A DNA stretch of 38,942 bases from Streptococcus gallinaceus (GCF_024170225.1 NZ_JALJXU010000012.1:1-38942); one strand, 5' to 3'. Positions 21,064 to 29,811 are shown, numbered from the stretch's first letter. A program made the numbers and translations. Notes: a model not told the origin generated them from the sequence alone.

Positions 21064-21807
21064 TTATTTATCCAAAACAAACTTGTATTCTTTTTTCCCC
21101 TCAAAGGTCAATTTGTCCCCTGAACGGTTGTATTTACTGAAGCTGAAATTTTCAAGACCCACTTTTTTCCCATCTGAGCTACCTGAGATGATATGCAGGA
21201 GTTGATTCACTTGCCCCGCTGCTTCACTAGCAGTTACCATACCTGTCTTGCTATCAAATTTTGCTCCTTCCTTTTCTGCATTTTGGAGGATGCTTTTATT
21301 GAACTCTTCAATAGCTTTTTCTTCTGTCGGGAATAGAGCTTTGATCGTTTTTTCATACTCTGCACCATACCCTTGCTTCAAGACTTCCTCTTTTGAAACA
21401 TTGTACTGAGAAGCCGTCTTCTCTGCCTCAGCTAAAATCTTTTGGTACTCTTTTTCGACCATTTTTGTGTAAGCTGTCCCAAAAGCTGTGCTATCCACTT
21501 TGTAGGCTACTGTAATAGTTACTTTCTTGTCTTTTACGGCCAAGGTAACTTGTGGGTCTTTGAACAAATCCGTGGGTTTGAGCCCGATTTCTGAAAAATC
21601 ACCCGTTTCTTTCGTCAATGTGGTCATCAATTCTTTTTCCAAGGATGGGCTGCGCCAAGTCCCTGAAATGTCACCTGAGTTATACCAAAAAGCTGTTCCC
21701 GCCCCGATACAAATCACGACTGCCGCAAGAATTCCTAAAATCCACTTGAGAGGGCTCTTTTTCTTTGCCAGCTCTTGTGTTACTTCGTTTTCCATATTTT
21801 CCATCAT
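21064..21807 (-). CDS. Membrane-anchored extracytoplasmic protein of unknown function
   Basis: I do not recognise this 247-residue protein. A lysine-rich cytoplasmic N-terminus (about 1-20) precedes one hydrophobic helix (about 21-43, WILGILAAVVICIGAGTAFW), and the remaining 200 residues are hydrophilic and lysine/glutamate rich, so an outside location is likely. The exposed part starts SGDISGTWRSPSLEKELM and has strand-like segments at both ends with a helical middle. No lipobox cysteine and no LPxTG. GAGGAGA lies before two adjacent ATG codons (21807, 21804); the second has the better spacing. Single gene with its own promoter and terminator, downstream of adhE. Confidence 0.75.
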   Translation of the reverse strand: MMENMENEVTQELAKKKSPLKWILGILAAVVICIGAGTAFWYNSGDISGTWRSPSLEKELMTTLTKETGDFSEIGLKPTDLFKDPQVTLAVKDKKVTITVAYKVDSTAFGTAYTKMVEKEYQKILAEAEKTASQYNVSKEEVLKQGYGAEYEKTIKALFPTEEKAIEEFNKSILQNAEKEGAKFDSKTGMVTASEAAGQVNQLLHIISGSSDGKKVGLENFSFSKYNRSGDKLTFEGKKEYKFVLDK

Positions 21808-21834
21808 ATTCTCCTCATTTTTTATGATGAGTTT

Positions 21835-21843
21835 ATTATAGCA
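21835..21843 (-). promoter_or_regulatory. Extended -10 promoter of the membrane-anchored unknown gene
   Basis: TGCTATAAT on the minus strand, 28 bp before the ATG. It lies between this gene and the adhE terminator. Confidence 0.55.
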
Positions 21844-21850
21844 TATTTAA

Positions 21851-21880
21851 AAAACAAAAACCTCTACTTTTAAGTAGAGG
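21851..21880 (-). terminator. Terminator of adhE
   Basis: CCTCTACTT pairs with AAGTAGAGG (21861-21880); on the minus strand TTTTTGTTTT follows. Confidence 0.88.
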
Positions 21881-21942
21881 CCTTGTTACCTTACGTTTTG
21901 CAACGCTTGGTGGGGAAATAAATAATATTAGAGAATCGAAAT

Positions 21943-24591
21943 TTATTTGCGACGTCCTGGACGTTCTGCGTAACCGTAGTATGCATCTGCCATGATTTCT
22001 TCCATGTCTGCAACCATTGGCAAGCGTGGGTTAGCTGGTGAACATTGGTCTTCGTAAGCAAGAAGAGCAATTTCATGCAAGCTATCTTTCCATACTTTTT
22101 CATCAATACCTTGGTCTTTGAAGTTCATCTTGATACCAACAGCAACACCGAGGTCATAAACAGCTTTGGCGTACGCTTCAACCGCTTCTTCTGGAGTTGA
22201 GCAAGGAAGGCCTAACATACGAGCGATGTCTTGGAATTTTTCATCTGCTTTCCAGTAGTTGTATTTAGGCCATGTAGTCGTCTTAGATGGGCGAGTACCG
22301 TTGTAACGGATAACGTATGGAAGCAAGATTGCGTTTGTACGTCCGTGAACAGTATGGTGAACCCCACCAATCTTATGAGCCATTGAGTGACTCATACCAA
22401 GGAAGGCGTTGGCGAAGGCCATACCAGCCATTGTAGAGGCGTTATGCATTTTTTCGCGTGCTTCAGGGTCAGACTCAAGAACTGATTTTTTGAGATACTG
22501 GAAGACCAGTTTGATGGCTTGAAGGGCAATACCGTCAGTATAGTCGTTGGCAAAGTTAGAAGTATAAGCTTCAGTTGCGTGAGTCAATACGTCCATACCA
22601 GTATCGGCGGCGATAAAGCCAGGTACTGATTCAACCAAGGCTGGGTCTACGATAGCAATCGTTGGTGTCAAAGCGTAGTCAGCAAGTGGGTATTTACGGT
22701 TGTTTGCTTTGTCAGAAACAACGGCAAATGGTGTTACCTCTGACCCTGTACCAGATGTAGTTGGGATACCAATGTATTTAGCTTTCTTACCAAGTGCTGG
22801 GAATTTGAAGGCACGTTTACGGATATCCATGAATTTTTGAACGAGGTCGCCAAAGTCTACTTCTGGTTGTTCGTAGAACATCCACATACCTTTAGCAGCA
22901 TCCATTGGTGAACCACCACCAAGAGCGATGATTGTATCTGGTTCAAATTGACGCATCACTTCTGTACCACGACGGATTGTTGTGATGTCTGGATCTGGTT
23001 CAACATCTGAGAAGACTTGAACAGTTACCTTGTTCTTACGAAGGTTCAATTGGTCAATAACACGTTGCACAAATCCAAGTTTTTCAATAGATTTGTCAGT
23101 GACAATCATAACACGTTCAATGCCTTCACATGTTTGGAGGTATTGGATTGAGTTACGTTCGAAATAGATTTTTGAAGGAACTTTAAACCATTGCATATTA
23201 TTTCTACGTTTCCCTACTTTCTTGATGTTAAGAAGGTTGATAGCAGATACGTTATCACCAACTGAGTTGCGTCCATATGAACCACATCCAAGTGTCAATG
23301 ATGGCAAGAATGCGTTGTAAACGTCACCGATACCACCAAATGTAGAAGGTGAATTCCAGATGATACGCATTGCTTTCATTTCAGTACCGAAACGTTTTGC
23401 AAGAGATTCGTCTTTTGTATGGATAGCAGCTGAGTGACCAAGACCATTGAACTCAACCATTTGACGTGCTTTTTTAAGACCGTCTTCTGTATCTTCAGCT
23501 TTCAAGACTGCGATAACTGGAGACAATTTTTCACGAGTAAGTGGCTCTTTTTCACCAACTTCAGCACATTCAGCAGCCAAGATGTTTGTTCCTTCAGGAA
23601 CTGTAAATCCTGCTTGCTCTGCAATCCAAGCTGCTGGTTTACCAACGATGTTTGGATTCAATTTAGCGCCTGCACAGTTCTTGCTTGTTCCTTTTACGCC
23701 AAAGCAGAATTCTTCAAGAAGAGCTTTTTCTTTTTTGTTTACAAAGTAAGTTTTGTAAGATTTGAATTCAGCAACAAATTCGTCATAGATTTCTTTGTCG
23801 ATGATAACCGCTTGTTCAGACGCACAAACCATACCGTTGTCAAATGATTTAGACATAACAATATCGTGAGCTGCTTGACGGATGTCAGCTGATTTTTCAA
23901 CATAGGCAGGAACGTTACCTGCACCTACACCAAGGGCTGGTTTCCCACATGAGTAAGCTGCACGCACCATGGCATTACCACCAGTCGCAAGGATTGTTGC
24001 GATACCGTCGTGGTTCATAAGAGCATTTGTAGCTTCGATAGATGGTTCAGAAATCCATTGGATACAGTTTTCAGGAGCACCTGCTGCAATAGCCGCATCA
24101 CGAACGATTTGAGCTGCGTGAGCTGAAGATTCTTGAGCTGATGGGTGGAAACCAAATACGATTGGATTACGTGTTTTAAGGGCAATCAATGATTTGAAGA
24201 TTGCTGTAGATGTTGGGTTAGTTGTTGGTGTTACCCCACAAATGACACCGACTGGTTCAGCAATTTTTGTCAATCCTGTGATTGGGTCATCTTCGATAAC
24301 GCCTACTGTCTTCACACCACGCATGTTATTCACAACATGTTCACAGGCAAAGAGGTTTTTAGTTGCTTTGTCTTCAAAAACACCGCGTCCTGTTTCACGA
24401 ACAGCATGTTCTGCCAAGATACCATGTGCATCAAGGGCAGCTACAGAAGCCTTTGCCACAATGTAGTCTACTTGCTCTTGATTGAGTTTACGAAACTCGT
24501 CAAGGGCAACAAGACCTTTTTGTACCAATTCGTCTACGTGAGCTTGTGCAGCTTGTAATTTTTCTTCAGGTGATACTGTTTTATCAGCCAT
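21943..24591 (-). CDS. adhE: Bifunctional acetaldehyde-CoA/alcohol dehydrogenase AdhE
   Basis: Reduces acetyl-CoA to acetaldehyde and then ethanol, using two NADH, in mixed-acid fermentation; the enzyme forms filaments (spirosomes). The N-terminal aldehyde dehydrogenase half (about 1-440) has its nucleophile C256 in GMVCASEQAV. The C-terminal iron alcohol dehydrogenase half has GGGSPMDAAKGMW for NAD and the iron-binding histidines in GMSHSMAHKIGGVHHTVHG. The open frame begins with TTG at 24606, but that codon overlaps the GGAGG ribosome-binding site of the ATG at 24591, so 24591 is the start (882 residues). Two Rex boxes flank the promoter, implying NADH control. Confidence 0.97.
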   Translation of the reverse strand: MADKTVSPEEKLQAAQAHVDELVQKGLVALDEFRKLNQEQVDYIVAKASVAALDAHGILAEHAVRETGRGVFEDKATKNLFACEHVVNNMRGVKTVGVIEDDPITGLTKIAEPVGVICGVTPTTNPTSTAIFKSLIALKTRNPIVFGFHPSAQESSAHAAQIVRDAAIAAGAPENCIQWISEPSIEATNALMNHDGIATILATGGNAMVRAAYSCGKPALGVGAGNVPAYVEKSADIRQAAHDIVMSKSFDNGMVCASEQAVIIDKEIYDEFVAEFKSYKTYFVNKKEKALLEEFCFGVKGTSKNCAGAKLNPNIVGKPAAWIAEQAGFTVPEGTNILAAECAEVGEKEPLTREKLSPVIAVLKAEDTEDGLKKARQMVEFNGLGHSAAIHTKDESLAKRFGTEMKAMRIIWNSPSTFGGIGDVYNAFLPSLTLGCGSYGRNSVGDNVSAINLLNIKKVGKRRNNMQWFKVPSKIYFERNSIQYLQTCEGIERVMIVTDKSIEKLGFVQRVIDQLNLRKNKVTVQVFSDVEPDPDITTIRRGTEVMRQFEPDTIIALGGGSPMDAAKGMWMFYEQPEVDFGDLVQKFMDIRKRAFKFPALGKKAKYIGIPTTSGTGSEVTPFAVVSDKANNRKYPLADYALTPTIAIVDPALVESVPGFIAADTGMDVLTHATEAYTSNFANDYTDGIALQAIKLVFQYLKKSVLESDPEAREKMHNASTMAGMAFANAFLGMSHSMAHKIGGVHHTVHGRTNAILLPYVIRYNGTRPSKTTTWPKYNYWKADEKFQDIARMLGLPCSTPEEAVEAYAKAVYDLGVAVGIKMNFKDQGIDEKVWKDSLHEIALLAYEDQCSPANPRLPMVADMEEIMADAYYGYAERPGRRK

Positions 24592-24631
24592 TTGGGTTTC
24601 CTCCAAAATTATTTTCCCGTTAACTTTATTC

Positions 24632-24649
24632 TTGTTAACTTTTTCACAA
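24632..24649 (-). promoter_or_regulatory. Rex operator downstream of the adhE -10
   Basis: TTGTTAACTTTTTCACAA fits the Rex consensus TTGTGAA-N4-TTCACAA with one change. It covers the likely transcription start. Rex leaves its operator when NADH is high. Confidence 0.8.
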
Positions 24650-24653
24650 TTAT

Positions 24654-24682
24654 ATTGTACACCTTTTCATTGCCTTTGTAAA
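24654..24682 (-). promoter_or_regulatory. Promoter of adhE
   Basis: On the minus strand TTTACA (24677-24682), 17 bp, TACAAT (24654-24659). It is bracketed by Rex boxes on both sides. A weak catabolite-type sequence (about 24678-24691) overlaps the -35 but is too degenerate to call. Confidence 0.75.
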
Positions 24683-24686
24683 GCGT

Positions 24687-24704
24687 TTGTTAAATATTTC
24701 ACAA
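24687..24704 (-). promoter_or_regulatory. Rex operator upstream of the adhE -35
   Basis: TTGTTAAATATTTCACAA fits the Rex consensus with one change, 55 bp from the first box. Further upstream to 24831 only half-sites are seen (TTGTGAA at 24721-24727, TTCACAA near 24802); the rest of this leader holds nothing else I can support. Confidence 0.8.
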
Positions 24705-24831
24705 AATCATTCCAAAAACTTTGTGAAACTTCTCTCAAAACATTGACTAGGCTTTACTTTTTATTTTGACATTGTGATTTTTTTCTCAAAGTTTTTTTTA
24801 TTTCACAAATGAACAAACTCCTGAAATAGAA

Positions 24832-24857
24832 AAAATACAGGGAAATCCCTGTATTTT
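24832..24857. terminator. Terminator of hisS
   Basis: Perfect 11-bp arms AAAATACAGGG (24832-24842) and CCCTGTATTTT (24847-24857). The arm overlaps the hisS stop codon. Flanking A and T runs allow it to work in both directions. Confidence 0.85.
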
Positions 24858-26133
24858 AATTTATTTTTTCAAGCACACTTGCTAAGTCGGATGTGATTTC
24901 TTCAAAACTAGCTTCGATTTCTTGTCGGGTGCTGTTGTTTTTAATGGTCACACGACCGGCTTCGACTTCGCTTTCACCCAAGGTTAGGATAAAGCGGGCT
25001 TTGAAGCTGTCTGCTGATTTGAATTGGGCTTTGATTTTGCGTCCGAGAACGTCACGTTCTGCGTTAAATCCTTGCTGGCGTACAGCTTGCACCAATTCCA
25101 AGGCTTTCGCATTTGCTGCATCTCCCAAGACAGCAATGTAGAGATCCATCTCCTCATCAACTGGAAGAGCAATTCCTTGCTTGTCCAAGACCAACAAGAG
25201 GCGCTCCAGACCGAGTCCAAATCCAAATCCTGGTGTTTCTGGTCCACCGAAATACTCAACCAATCCATCATAGCGACCGCCTGCACAAATGGTCAACTCG
25301 GTCTTATCAACCTGAGCCATGAATTCAAAAATCGTATGGTTATAATAGTCCAGACCACGCACCATATTGGTATCAATCACATAAGGAATCTGTAGAGTCT
25401 CTAACATACCACGTACAGCATCAAAATGCGCTCGGCTCTCTTCATCTAGATAATCCAAGATAGATGGTGCATTCTCAACCGCAATCTTATCTTCCTTTTC
25501 CTTAGAGTCCAAAACGCGCAATGGATTTTCATCTAAGCGACGCTGACTGTCTTTTGAAAGTGACTCACGCATCGGTATCAAATAGTCAATCAAAGCCTGA
25601 CGGTAGGCTGCACGAGTTGCACTAGAACCCAAGGTATTCAGGTGGAGTGTGATATCTTTGATGCCTAAGTCATTGAAAAGTTGGTAAGCCATGGCAATAG
25701 TTTCCACATCAGTTGCTGGATTTTTTGAGCCAAAAGCCTCTACACCAACTTGGTGGAATTCACGTAAACGACCAGCTTGCGGACGTTCATAACGAAACAT
25801 AGAGCCGATATAATAGAGCTTAACTGGTTTTTGAACCTCAGGTGCAAAAAATTTGTTCTCTACAAATGAACGCACAACCGGTGCAGTTCCTTCCGGACGA
25901 AGGGTAATGTGGCGCTCTCCCTTATCGTAGAAATCATACATTTCCTTGGTTACAATATCTGTCGTATCCCCTACAGAACGGCTAATCACTTCGTAGTGCT
26001 CAAACATGGGCGTACGGATTTCCCCATAATTGTACTTTTTAAAGGTATCACGTACAACTTGTTCCACATATTGCCACTTGGCAGCTTCCTGCGGTAAGAT
26101 ATCCTGTGTCCCTTTTGGTTTTTGTAATTTCAT
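24856..26133 (-). CDS. hisS: Histidyl-tRNA synthetase
   Basis: Charges tRNA-His. The 425-residue class II enzyme shows the ATP-binding motif 2 region with [14 protein letters not shown] and [16 protein letters not shown], the histidine-specific segments [13 protein letters not shown] and CAGGRYDGL, motif 3 [13 protein letters not shown], and a C-terminal anticodon-binding domain (about 325-425). GGAGAGG precedes the ATG. It stands alone between a terminator and its own extended -10; aspS, its usual partner in related species, is not next to it here. Confidence 0.97.
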   Translation of the reverse strand: MKLQKPKGTQDILPQEAAKWQYVEQVVRDTFKKYNYGEIRTPMFEHYEVISRSVGDTTDIVTKEMYDFYDKGERHITLRPEGTAPVVRSFVENKFFAPEVQKPVKLYYIGSMFRYERPQAGRLREFHQVGVEAFGSKNPATDVETIAMAYQLFNDLGIKDITLHLNTLGSSATRAAYRQALIDYLIPMRESLSKDSQRRLDENPLRVLDSKEKEDKIAVENAPSILDYLDEESRAHFDAVRGMLETLQIPYVIDTNMVRGLDYYNHTIFEFMAQVDKTELTICAGGRYDGLVEYFGGPETPGFGFGLGLERLLLVLDKQGIALPVDEEMDLYIAVLGDAANAKALELVQAVRQQGFNAERDVLGRKIKAQFKSADSFKARFILTLGESEVEAGRVTIKNNSTRQEIEASFEEITSDLASVLEKIN

Positions 26134-26162
26134 TTGCTATCCTCTCCTAAACTATTTTCTAT

Positions 26163-26171
26163 ATTTTATCA
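26163..26171 (-). promoter_or_regulatory. Extended -10 promoter of hisS
   Basis: TGATAAAAT on the minus strand, 30 bp before the hisS ATG. The 63-bp gap to the TMEM175 gene leaves no room for a T-box. Confidence 0.4.
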
Positions 26172-26196
26172 TAAAAATGACAGAGCTGATAGATGA

Positions 26197-26868
26197 CTAG
26201 CCTTTAAAGCCCCTCTTTTCACTTCTTCCCCTTTCCTTTTCTTCTATAAAATGTTCAAATCGTCCACCCTGACCTTCAAAGGTTTCAAATATAACACCCC
26301 GCTTGTAGTAACTCCAAAACTCAACAAAGGGCGACAGGAGGAAGATGAAAATCCCTACTTGATTGAAGAGCAGTGCTACAACCATGGTTAACAGGTCTGT
26401 CACAGCAATCATGATCATTCGATTTTTGTAAAATTCCTTGATTTTCCCCAGTTGTTCTTGGTGTTCAGCCTTGGCATTTCGTACTGTTAAATTGAGTGTA
26501 ATCCAACTCATTAGAAAGGCTGTCACAAAGTTAATAAGACCAAAAAATAAAATCGGAACCCATTTTTGGTCAAATTCGACCAACATCTTCATCGCCAATG
26601 GAAAGAGCGACAACATCATATGAGCAATCACATCGCGGGCAAATGCATCATAGGTCACTTCTTCAGCTACACTCATAATTATGGTCCGGCGATACCAAAA
26701 ATTAAAGATAATTACAAATGATACCAAAAACAATCCCACTGCATAGGCAAAATGCGGAAGGCCAGCCATACTGGTCGGGAGTTTAATCTCCAACACCAAA
26801 ATAGTCATCACAATTGCGATAATGGCATCGCTCAGCGTATCAAAGCGTTCTTTTAATCGTTTCGTCAC
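26197..26868 (-). CDS. TMEM175-type potassium channel family protein (DUF1211)
   Basis: The N-terminus RFDTLSDAIIAIVMTILVLEI (from residue 8) matches the first-helix signature RxxxFSDAxxAIxxTLLVLEI of bacterial TMEM175 channels, with leucine in place of the phenylalanine of FSD. Six membrane segments are apparent in 223 residues, then a charged basic tail. Family members assemble as tetramers and conduct potassium. The start is GTG at 26868, preceded by GGAGG at 8 bp; an extended -10 (TGGTAAGAT) lies at 26894-26902. Confidence 0.8.
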   Translation of the reverse strand: MTKRLKERFDTLSDAIIAIVMTILVLEIKLPTSMAGLPHFAYAVGLFLVSFVIIFNFWYRRTIIMSVAEEVTYDAFARDVIAHMMLSLFPLAMKMLVEFDQKWVPILFFGLINFVTAFLMSWITLNLTVRNAKAEHQEQLGKIKEFYKNRMIMIAVTDLLTMVVALLFNQVGIFIFLLSPFVEFWSYYKRGVIFETFEGQGGRFEHFIEEKERGRSEKRGFKG

Positions 26869-26893
26869 AATTTTTCCTCCTAAATCTTAGTCT

Positions 26894-26902
26894 ATCTTAC
26901 CA
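26894..26902 (-). promoter_or_regulatory. Extended -10 promoter of the TMEM175-type gene
   Basis: TGGTAAGAT on the minus strand, 25 bp before the GTG start; no -35 recognised. Confidence 0.4.
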
Positions 26903-26950
26903 CTTGCCCTTCAAATTGCAAAATATTTCTCAAAAAAAGTGTCAAGTAAC

Positions 26951-26979
26951 TTTACTTTACAAAAAAAATATGATATTCT
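26951..26979 (+). promoter_or_regulatory. Promoter of rpmF-rpmG
   Basis: TTTACT (26951-26956), 17 bp, TATTCT (26974-26979) with an upstream TGA, about 50 bp before rpmF. Confidence 0.6.
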
Positions 26980-27030
26980 ATTACAGTTGGTAAAAAAACA
27001 AAACTTATACATCGAAAGGAAGACTTAAAA

Positions 27031-27213
27031 ATGGCAGTACCTGCACGTCGCACTTCAAAAGCGAAGAAAAACAAACGTCGCACTCACTACAAAGTAGCAG
27101 CTCCAACTGTAAAATTTGACGAAACTACTGGAGATTACTCACGTTCACACCGTGTATCACTTAAAGGATACTACAAAGGACGTAAAATCGAAAAAGCAGC
27201 TTCAGCTGAATAA
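27031..27213 (+). CDS. rpmF: Large-subunit ribosomal protein L32
   Basis: A 60-residue basic protein starting [19 protein letters not shown], the L32 signature. It has no cysteines, so it is the zinc-independent form. AAGGAAG precedes the ATG. It is cotranscribed with rpmG, 15 bp downstream. Confidence 0.98.
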   Translation: MAVPARRTSKAKKNKRRTHYKVAAPTVKFDETTGDYSRSHRVSLKGYYKGRKIEKAASAE

Positions 27214-27228
27214 TAGAAGGGAGATACC

Positions 27229-27378
27229 ATGCGCGTAAATATTACACTTGAACACAAAGAATCTGGTGAACGCTTGTACCTTACTTCAAAAAACAAACGT
27301 AACACTCCAGACCGTCTTCAATTGAAAAAATACTCACCAAAATTGCGTAAACACGTAGTTTTTACTGAAGTAAAATAG
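27229..27378 (+). CDS. rpmG: Large-subunit ribosomal protein L33
   Basis: A 49-residue protein, [20 protein letters not shown] at the N-terminus and ending FTEVK, the normal streptococcal L33 without zinc-binding cysteines. GGGAG precedes the ATG. Its last 17 or so bases are the core site at which the downstream integrative element recombined; the reading frame and stop codon are kept, so the protein is intact. Its original terminator now lies 8.5 kb away at 35907. Confidence 0.97.
27361..27377 (+). other. Left attachment core (attL) in rpmG
   Basis: TTTACTGAAGTAAAATA, repeated at 35878 with one difference; it encodes FTEVK and the stop of L33. Confidence 0.8.
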
Positions 27379-27472
27379 AGATTCACTACACGTCAATAGA
27401 CGTCAGTAATGCTGATTTAATAGGTTTTTTGAAATTTTTAATTTCATTACACTTCACTATAATTCAGTAAAA

Positions 27473-27492
27473 ACTCTACCTTTTACTCTACC
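27473..27492 (+). repeat. Left integrase arm-type repeats
   Basis: Two ACTCTACC copies 12 bp apart (27473, 27485). The same pair in the same orientation and spacing lies near the right end (35798, 35810), as expected for arm sites of a tyrosine integrase. The region 27379-27526 holds no gene. Confidence 0.6.
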
Positions 27493-27526
27493 TTTTTTGG
27501 TAAGAATACAAAGTCGGATAATTACG

Positions 27527-27561
27527 AAAAGTTCTAGCTTTCGCTAGAACTTTTTGTTTTT
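27527..27561 (+). terminator. Terminator inside the left end of the element
   Basis: AAAAGTTCTAGC (27527-27538) pairs with GCTAGAACTTTT after a TTTC loop, followed by T runs. It replaces the displaced rpmG terminator and insulates the cargo. Confidence 0.85.
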
Positions 27562-27584
27562 TTACAGTTTTGGTTCCGTAAAAC

Positions 27585-27613
27585 TTGAAAAAACAATGTT
27601 TTTTTGTTATGAT
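27585..27613 (+). promoter_or_regulatory. Promoter of the methyltransferase gene with a palindrome in the spacer
   Basis: TTGAAA (27585-27590), 17 bp, TATGAT (27608-27613). An inverted repeat AAAAAAC-AAT-GTTTTTT (27588-27604) fills the spacer, a good place for an operator bound by the DNA-binding N-terminus of the enzyme (inference). Confidence 0.5.
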
Positions 27614-27642
27614 ATATTTAGTTTATATTTGGAGGCAATATT

Positions 27643-29118
27643 ATGCACGGAGGAACACGTGAAGGAGCTGGACGAAAACACAGTTCTCGTAAGAAAAAAG
27701 CTATTACAATTTATCTTGACGACGGAGAAATTGAAGCGATTGAAAATATTCCCTTACCCAATCAAAAAACATTTTCCCAAAAATGTAGAGAGCTAATAAC
27801 TCTAGGCATTTCTGAAATCGAAAATAATCTTGAAGATAATGGGAACGTAGTTAAATTCATTGATTTATTCAGTGGATTAGGTGGAATTCGACTCGGGTTT
27901 GAACAGGCTTTAGCCGATTTTGGTTTAGTTGGAAAATGCGTTTTTTCAAGTGATATTAAACCAGCTGCTATCAAAGCCTATACTAAAAACTTTAATCATA
28001 GTCCAGAATGTGATATTACTAAGGTTAGTCCTGCCAGTATCCCGAATTTTGATTTTCTTTTAGCAGGTTTCCCATGCCAAGCTTTTTCTCAAGCTGGCTT
28101 AGGTTTGGGTTTTCAAGATACTAGAGGAACTCTGTTCTTTGATGTGGCTAAAATTTTAATGGAGAAACGTCCACTTGGATTTGTCCTTGAGAATGTAGAA
28201 GGACTGGTAAATCACGATAAAGGAAAAACTTTTAGGGTCATCACCAATACTTTAGAGGAATTAGGCTATCATATTCAATATAAAGTATTAAACGGAAAAG
28301 ATTTTGGATTAGCTCAATCTCGAAATAGAATTTATATTATCGGATATAAAAATAAAGAAGTCCACCAATTGGAGAACTTCAATAATAGCTATTCTTCCTT
28401 AAAAGATATTATTGATGAATCTGTGCCACCCTTGAGCTCCGACTTCACCCAAAAACTTCTTTCTCATTACAAGGTAGAAGAAATTTATGGAAAAGCCATT
28501 AAGGATAAACGTGGAGGAAACAACAATATTCATAGTTGGGAAATTGGTTTGAAAGGAGAGATAACCCCAGAACAATCGGATTTACTCGACCTTTTATTAA
28601 GACAGCGAAGAAATAAAAAGTGGGCAGACATCATTGGTATTGATTGGATGGACGGAATGCCTTTAACTAAAGAAATGATTCAAACATTTTATAATAGTCC
28701 AGACTTAACAGAAATGTTAGACGATTTGGTAAGTAAAGGCTACCTTTCTTTTGAATATCCTAAGAAAAAAGTTGGAAACAAAAGAATTCCAGATGAAACA
28801 CTTGAAAAAGGTTACAATATCGTAACTGGAAAATTATCTTTTGAGTTTTCAAAAATTCTATCACCAGATGAAGTTACTCCAACTCTAGTTGCAACTGATG
28901 TTAGTAAATTAGCTGTCCCTGTAAATAATGGAATACGAAAATTAACTGTTAAAGAGGGGCTTCAATTGTTTGGTTTCCCTGTAAATTATGATTTATCTGA
29001 TTTATCTGAAGCAGAATCATTTGATTTACTGGGGAATACAGTATGTGTTCCAGTTATTAAAGCAGTATCTGACAAGTTGCTTGCTACTCATATGGAATTT
29101 ATAAACAACTATCAATAA
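27643..29118 (+). CDS. DNA C5-cytosine methyltransferase with N-terminal DNA-binding domain
   Basis: Protects host DNA from the nuclease encoded tail-to-tail. In 491 residues the C5-methylase motifs are in order: motif I FIDLFSGLGGIRLGF (72-86), motif IV GFPCQAFSQAG with catalytic C145, motif VI LENVEGL (E183-N-V), motif VIII QSRNRIYIIG (about 234), and motif X GNTVCVPVI near the C-terminus, with the target recognition region in between. The first 65 residues are extra: GGTREGAGRKHSSRKKKAI followed by a strand and two helices, a shape suggesting a ribbon-helix-helix domain that could repress its own promoter. GGAGG precedes the ATG. Its stop overlaps the nuclease stop by 7 bp. Target not readable. 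Confidence 0.93.
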   Translation: MHGGTREGAGRKHSSRKKKAITIYLDDGEIEAIENIPLPNQKTFSQKCRELITLGISEIENNLEDNGNVVKFIDLFSGLGGIRLGFEQALADFGLVGKCVFSSDIKPAAIKAYTKNFNHSPECDITKVSPASIPNFDFLLAGFPCQAFSQAGLGLGFQDTRGTLFFDVAKILMEKRPLGFVLENVEGLVNHDKGKTFRVITNTLEELGYHIQYKVLNGKDFGLAQSRNRIYIIGYKNKEVHQLENFNNSYSSLKDIIDESVPPLSSDFTQKLLSHYKVEEIYGKAIKDKRGGNNNIHSWEIGLKGEITPEQSDLLDLLLRQRRNKKWADIIGIDWMDGMPLTKEMIQTFYNSPDLTEMLDDLVSKGYLSFEYPKKKVGNKRIPDETLEKGYNIVTGKLSFEFSKILSPDEVTPTLVATDVSKLAVPVNNGIRKLTVKEGLQLFGFPVNYDLSDLSEAESFDLLGNTVCVPVIKAVSDKLLATHMEFINNYQ

Positions 29119-29765
29119 GCTGATACTTGAGCCTTCCATGCCTCGGGTGTGATTTCTAATTTATCATTTGGAAACATTTTGAAGGTCTCATAAATTGCAT
29201 CGATAAATTCTTCCTTACTCCGAAAACTATCTTTTTTATGGAATGCACATGGGCGAATAGCGTAAGGGCTCTCACGTTTGACTTGTAATCCAATTGGGTA
29301 TTTTTGAGCTTTATTAGTTATTTCCCATATACGTTTAAGATAAACTTTTTCAACTGTAAAACCTTTTGAAAATCCATCATTTGCAGGTGTATAACCTAAA
29401 ATGATAAAGTAGGCATTCAGTTTTCCAGGGCTTTTATAAGTTTGTTGAATGAAACTATGAAAATTAGCTATGTCAAAACCAGGGGGATTGGTATAATTCC
29501 AAGCTTTAACTTCAACATCATATTGATTACCACCAAAGCGTGCTACAAAGTCTGGAAATTCTTGCGTATGCTCTCCTGCTTGAATATCAACTTGTAAATG
29601 TTTAAACCAAGCAGGCAACCATTCTTGCAATGAATTACCAATAATATCATTACCTGAGTAAACAATTGGGTGATTAGCAAAGTTGATTGTTATATTCCCA
29701 TGCTTACCCTCTAATCGTTTCTTCGTATATTCATATAACTGTTCAATAGTGTTGATTTTTTCCAT
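29112..29765 (-). CDS. Type II restriction endonuclease (PD-(D/E)xK, possibly NgoBV-like)
   Basis: A 217-residue protein whose P71-D72 and E85-V-K87 form a PD-(D/E)xK nuclease site (FPDFVARFGG, then VEVKAW). Placement tail-to-tail with a C5-methyltransferase, ending within its last codons, marks it as the partner restriction enzyme. From memory it resembles the NgoBV family, whose cognate methylases are also C5-type, but this cannot be confirmed here. AAGGAG precedes the ATG and TGGTAAAAT lies upstream. Confidence 0.75.
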   Translation of the reverse strand: MEKINTIEQLYEYTKKRLEGKHGNITINFANHPIVYSGNDIIGNSLQEWLPAWFKHLQVDIQAGEHTQEFPDFVARFGGNQYDVEVKAWNYTNPPGFDIANFHSFIQQTYKSPGKLNAYFIILGYTPANDGFSKGFTVEKVYLKRIWEITNKAQKYPIGLQVKRESPYAIRPCAFHKKDSFRSKEEFIDAIYETFKMFPNDKLEITPEAWKAQVSAY

Positions 29766-29802
29766 AGAATTTTCTCCTTATTTATTGTGGCTCCTCATAT
29801 CT

Positions 29803-29811
29803 ATTTTACCA
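29803..29811 (-). promoter_or_regulatory. Extended -10 promoter of the restriction endonuclease
   Basis: TGGTAAAAT on the minus strand, 38 bp before the ATG. Separate promoters would let methylase and nuclease be timed independently. Confidence 0.45.

Noticed and set aside
24592..24606. TTG start of adhE
   Set aside because: The codon overlaps the GGAGG that serves the ATG at 24591.
24678..24691. CcpA catabolite site overlapping the adhE -35
   Set aside because: GTAAAGCGTTTGTT keeps the GCG centre but misses several consensus positions on both arms.
26134..26196. T-box riboswitch upstream of hisS
   Set aside because: The leader is too short and shows no specifier or antiterminator.
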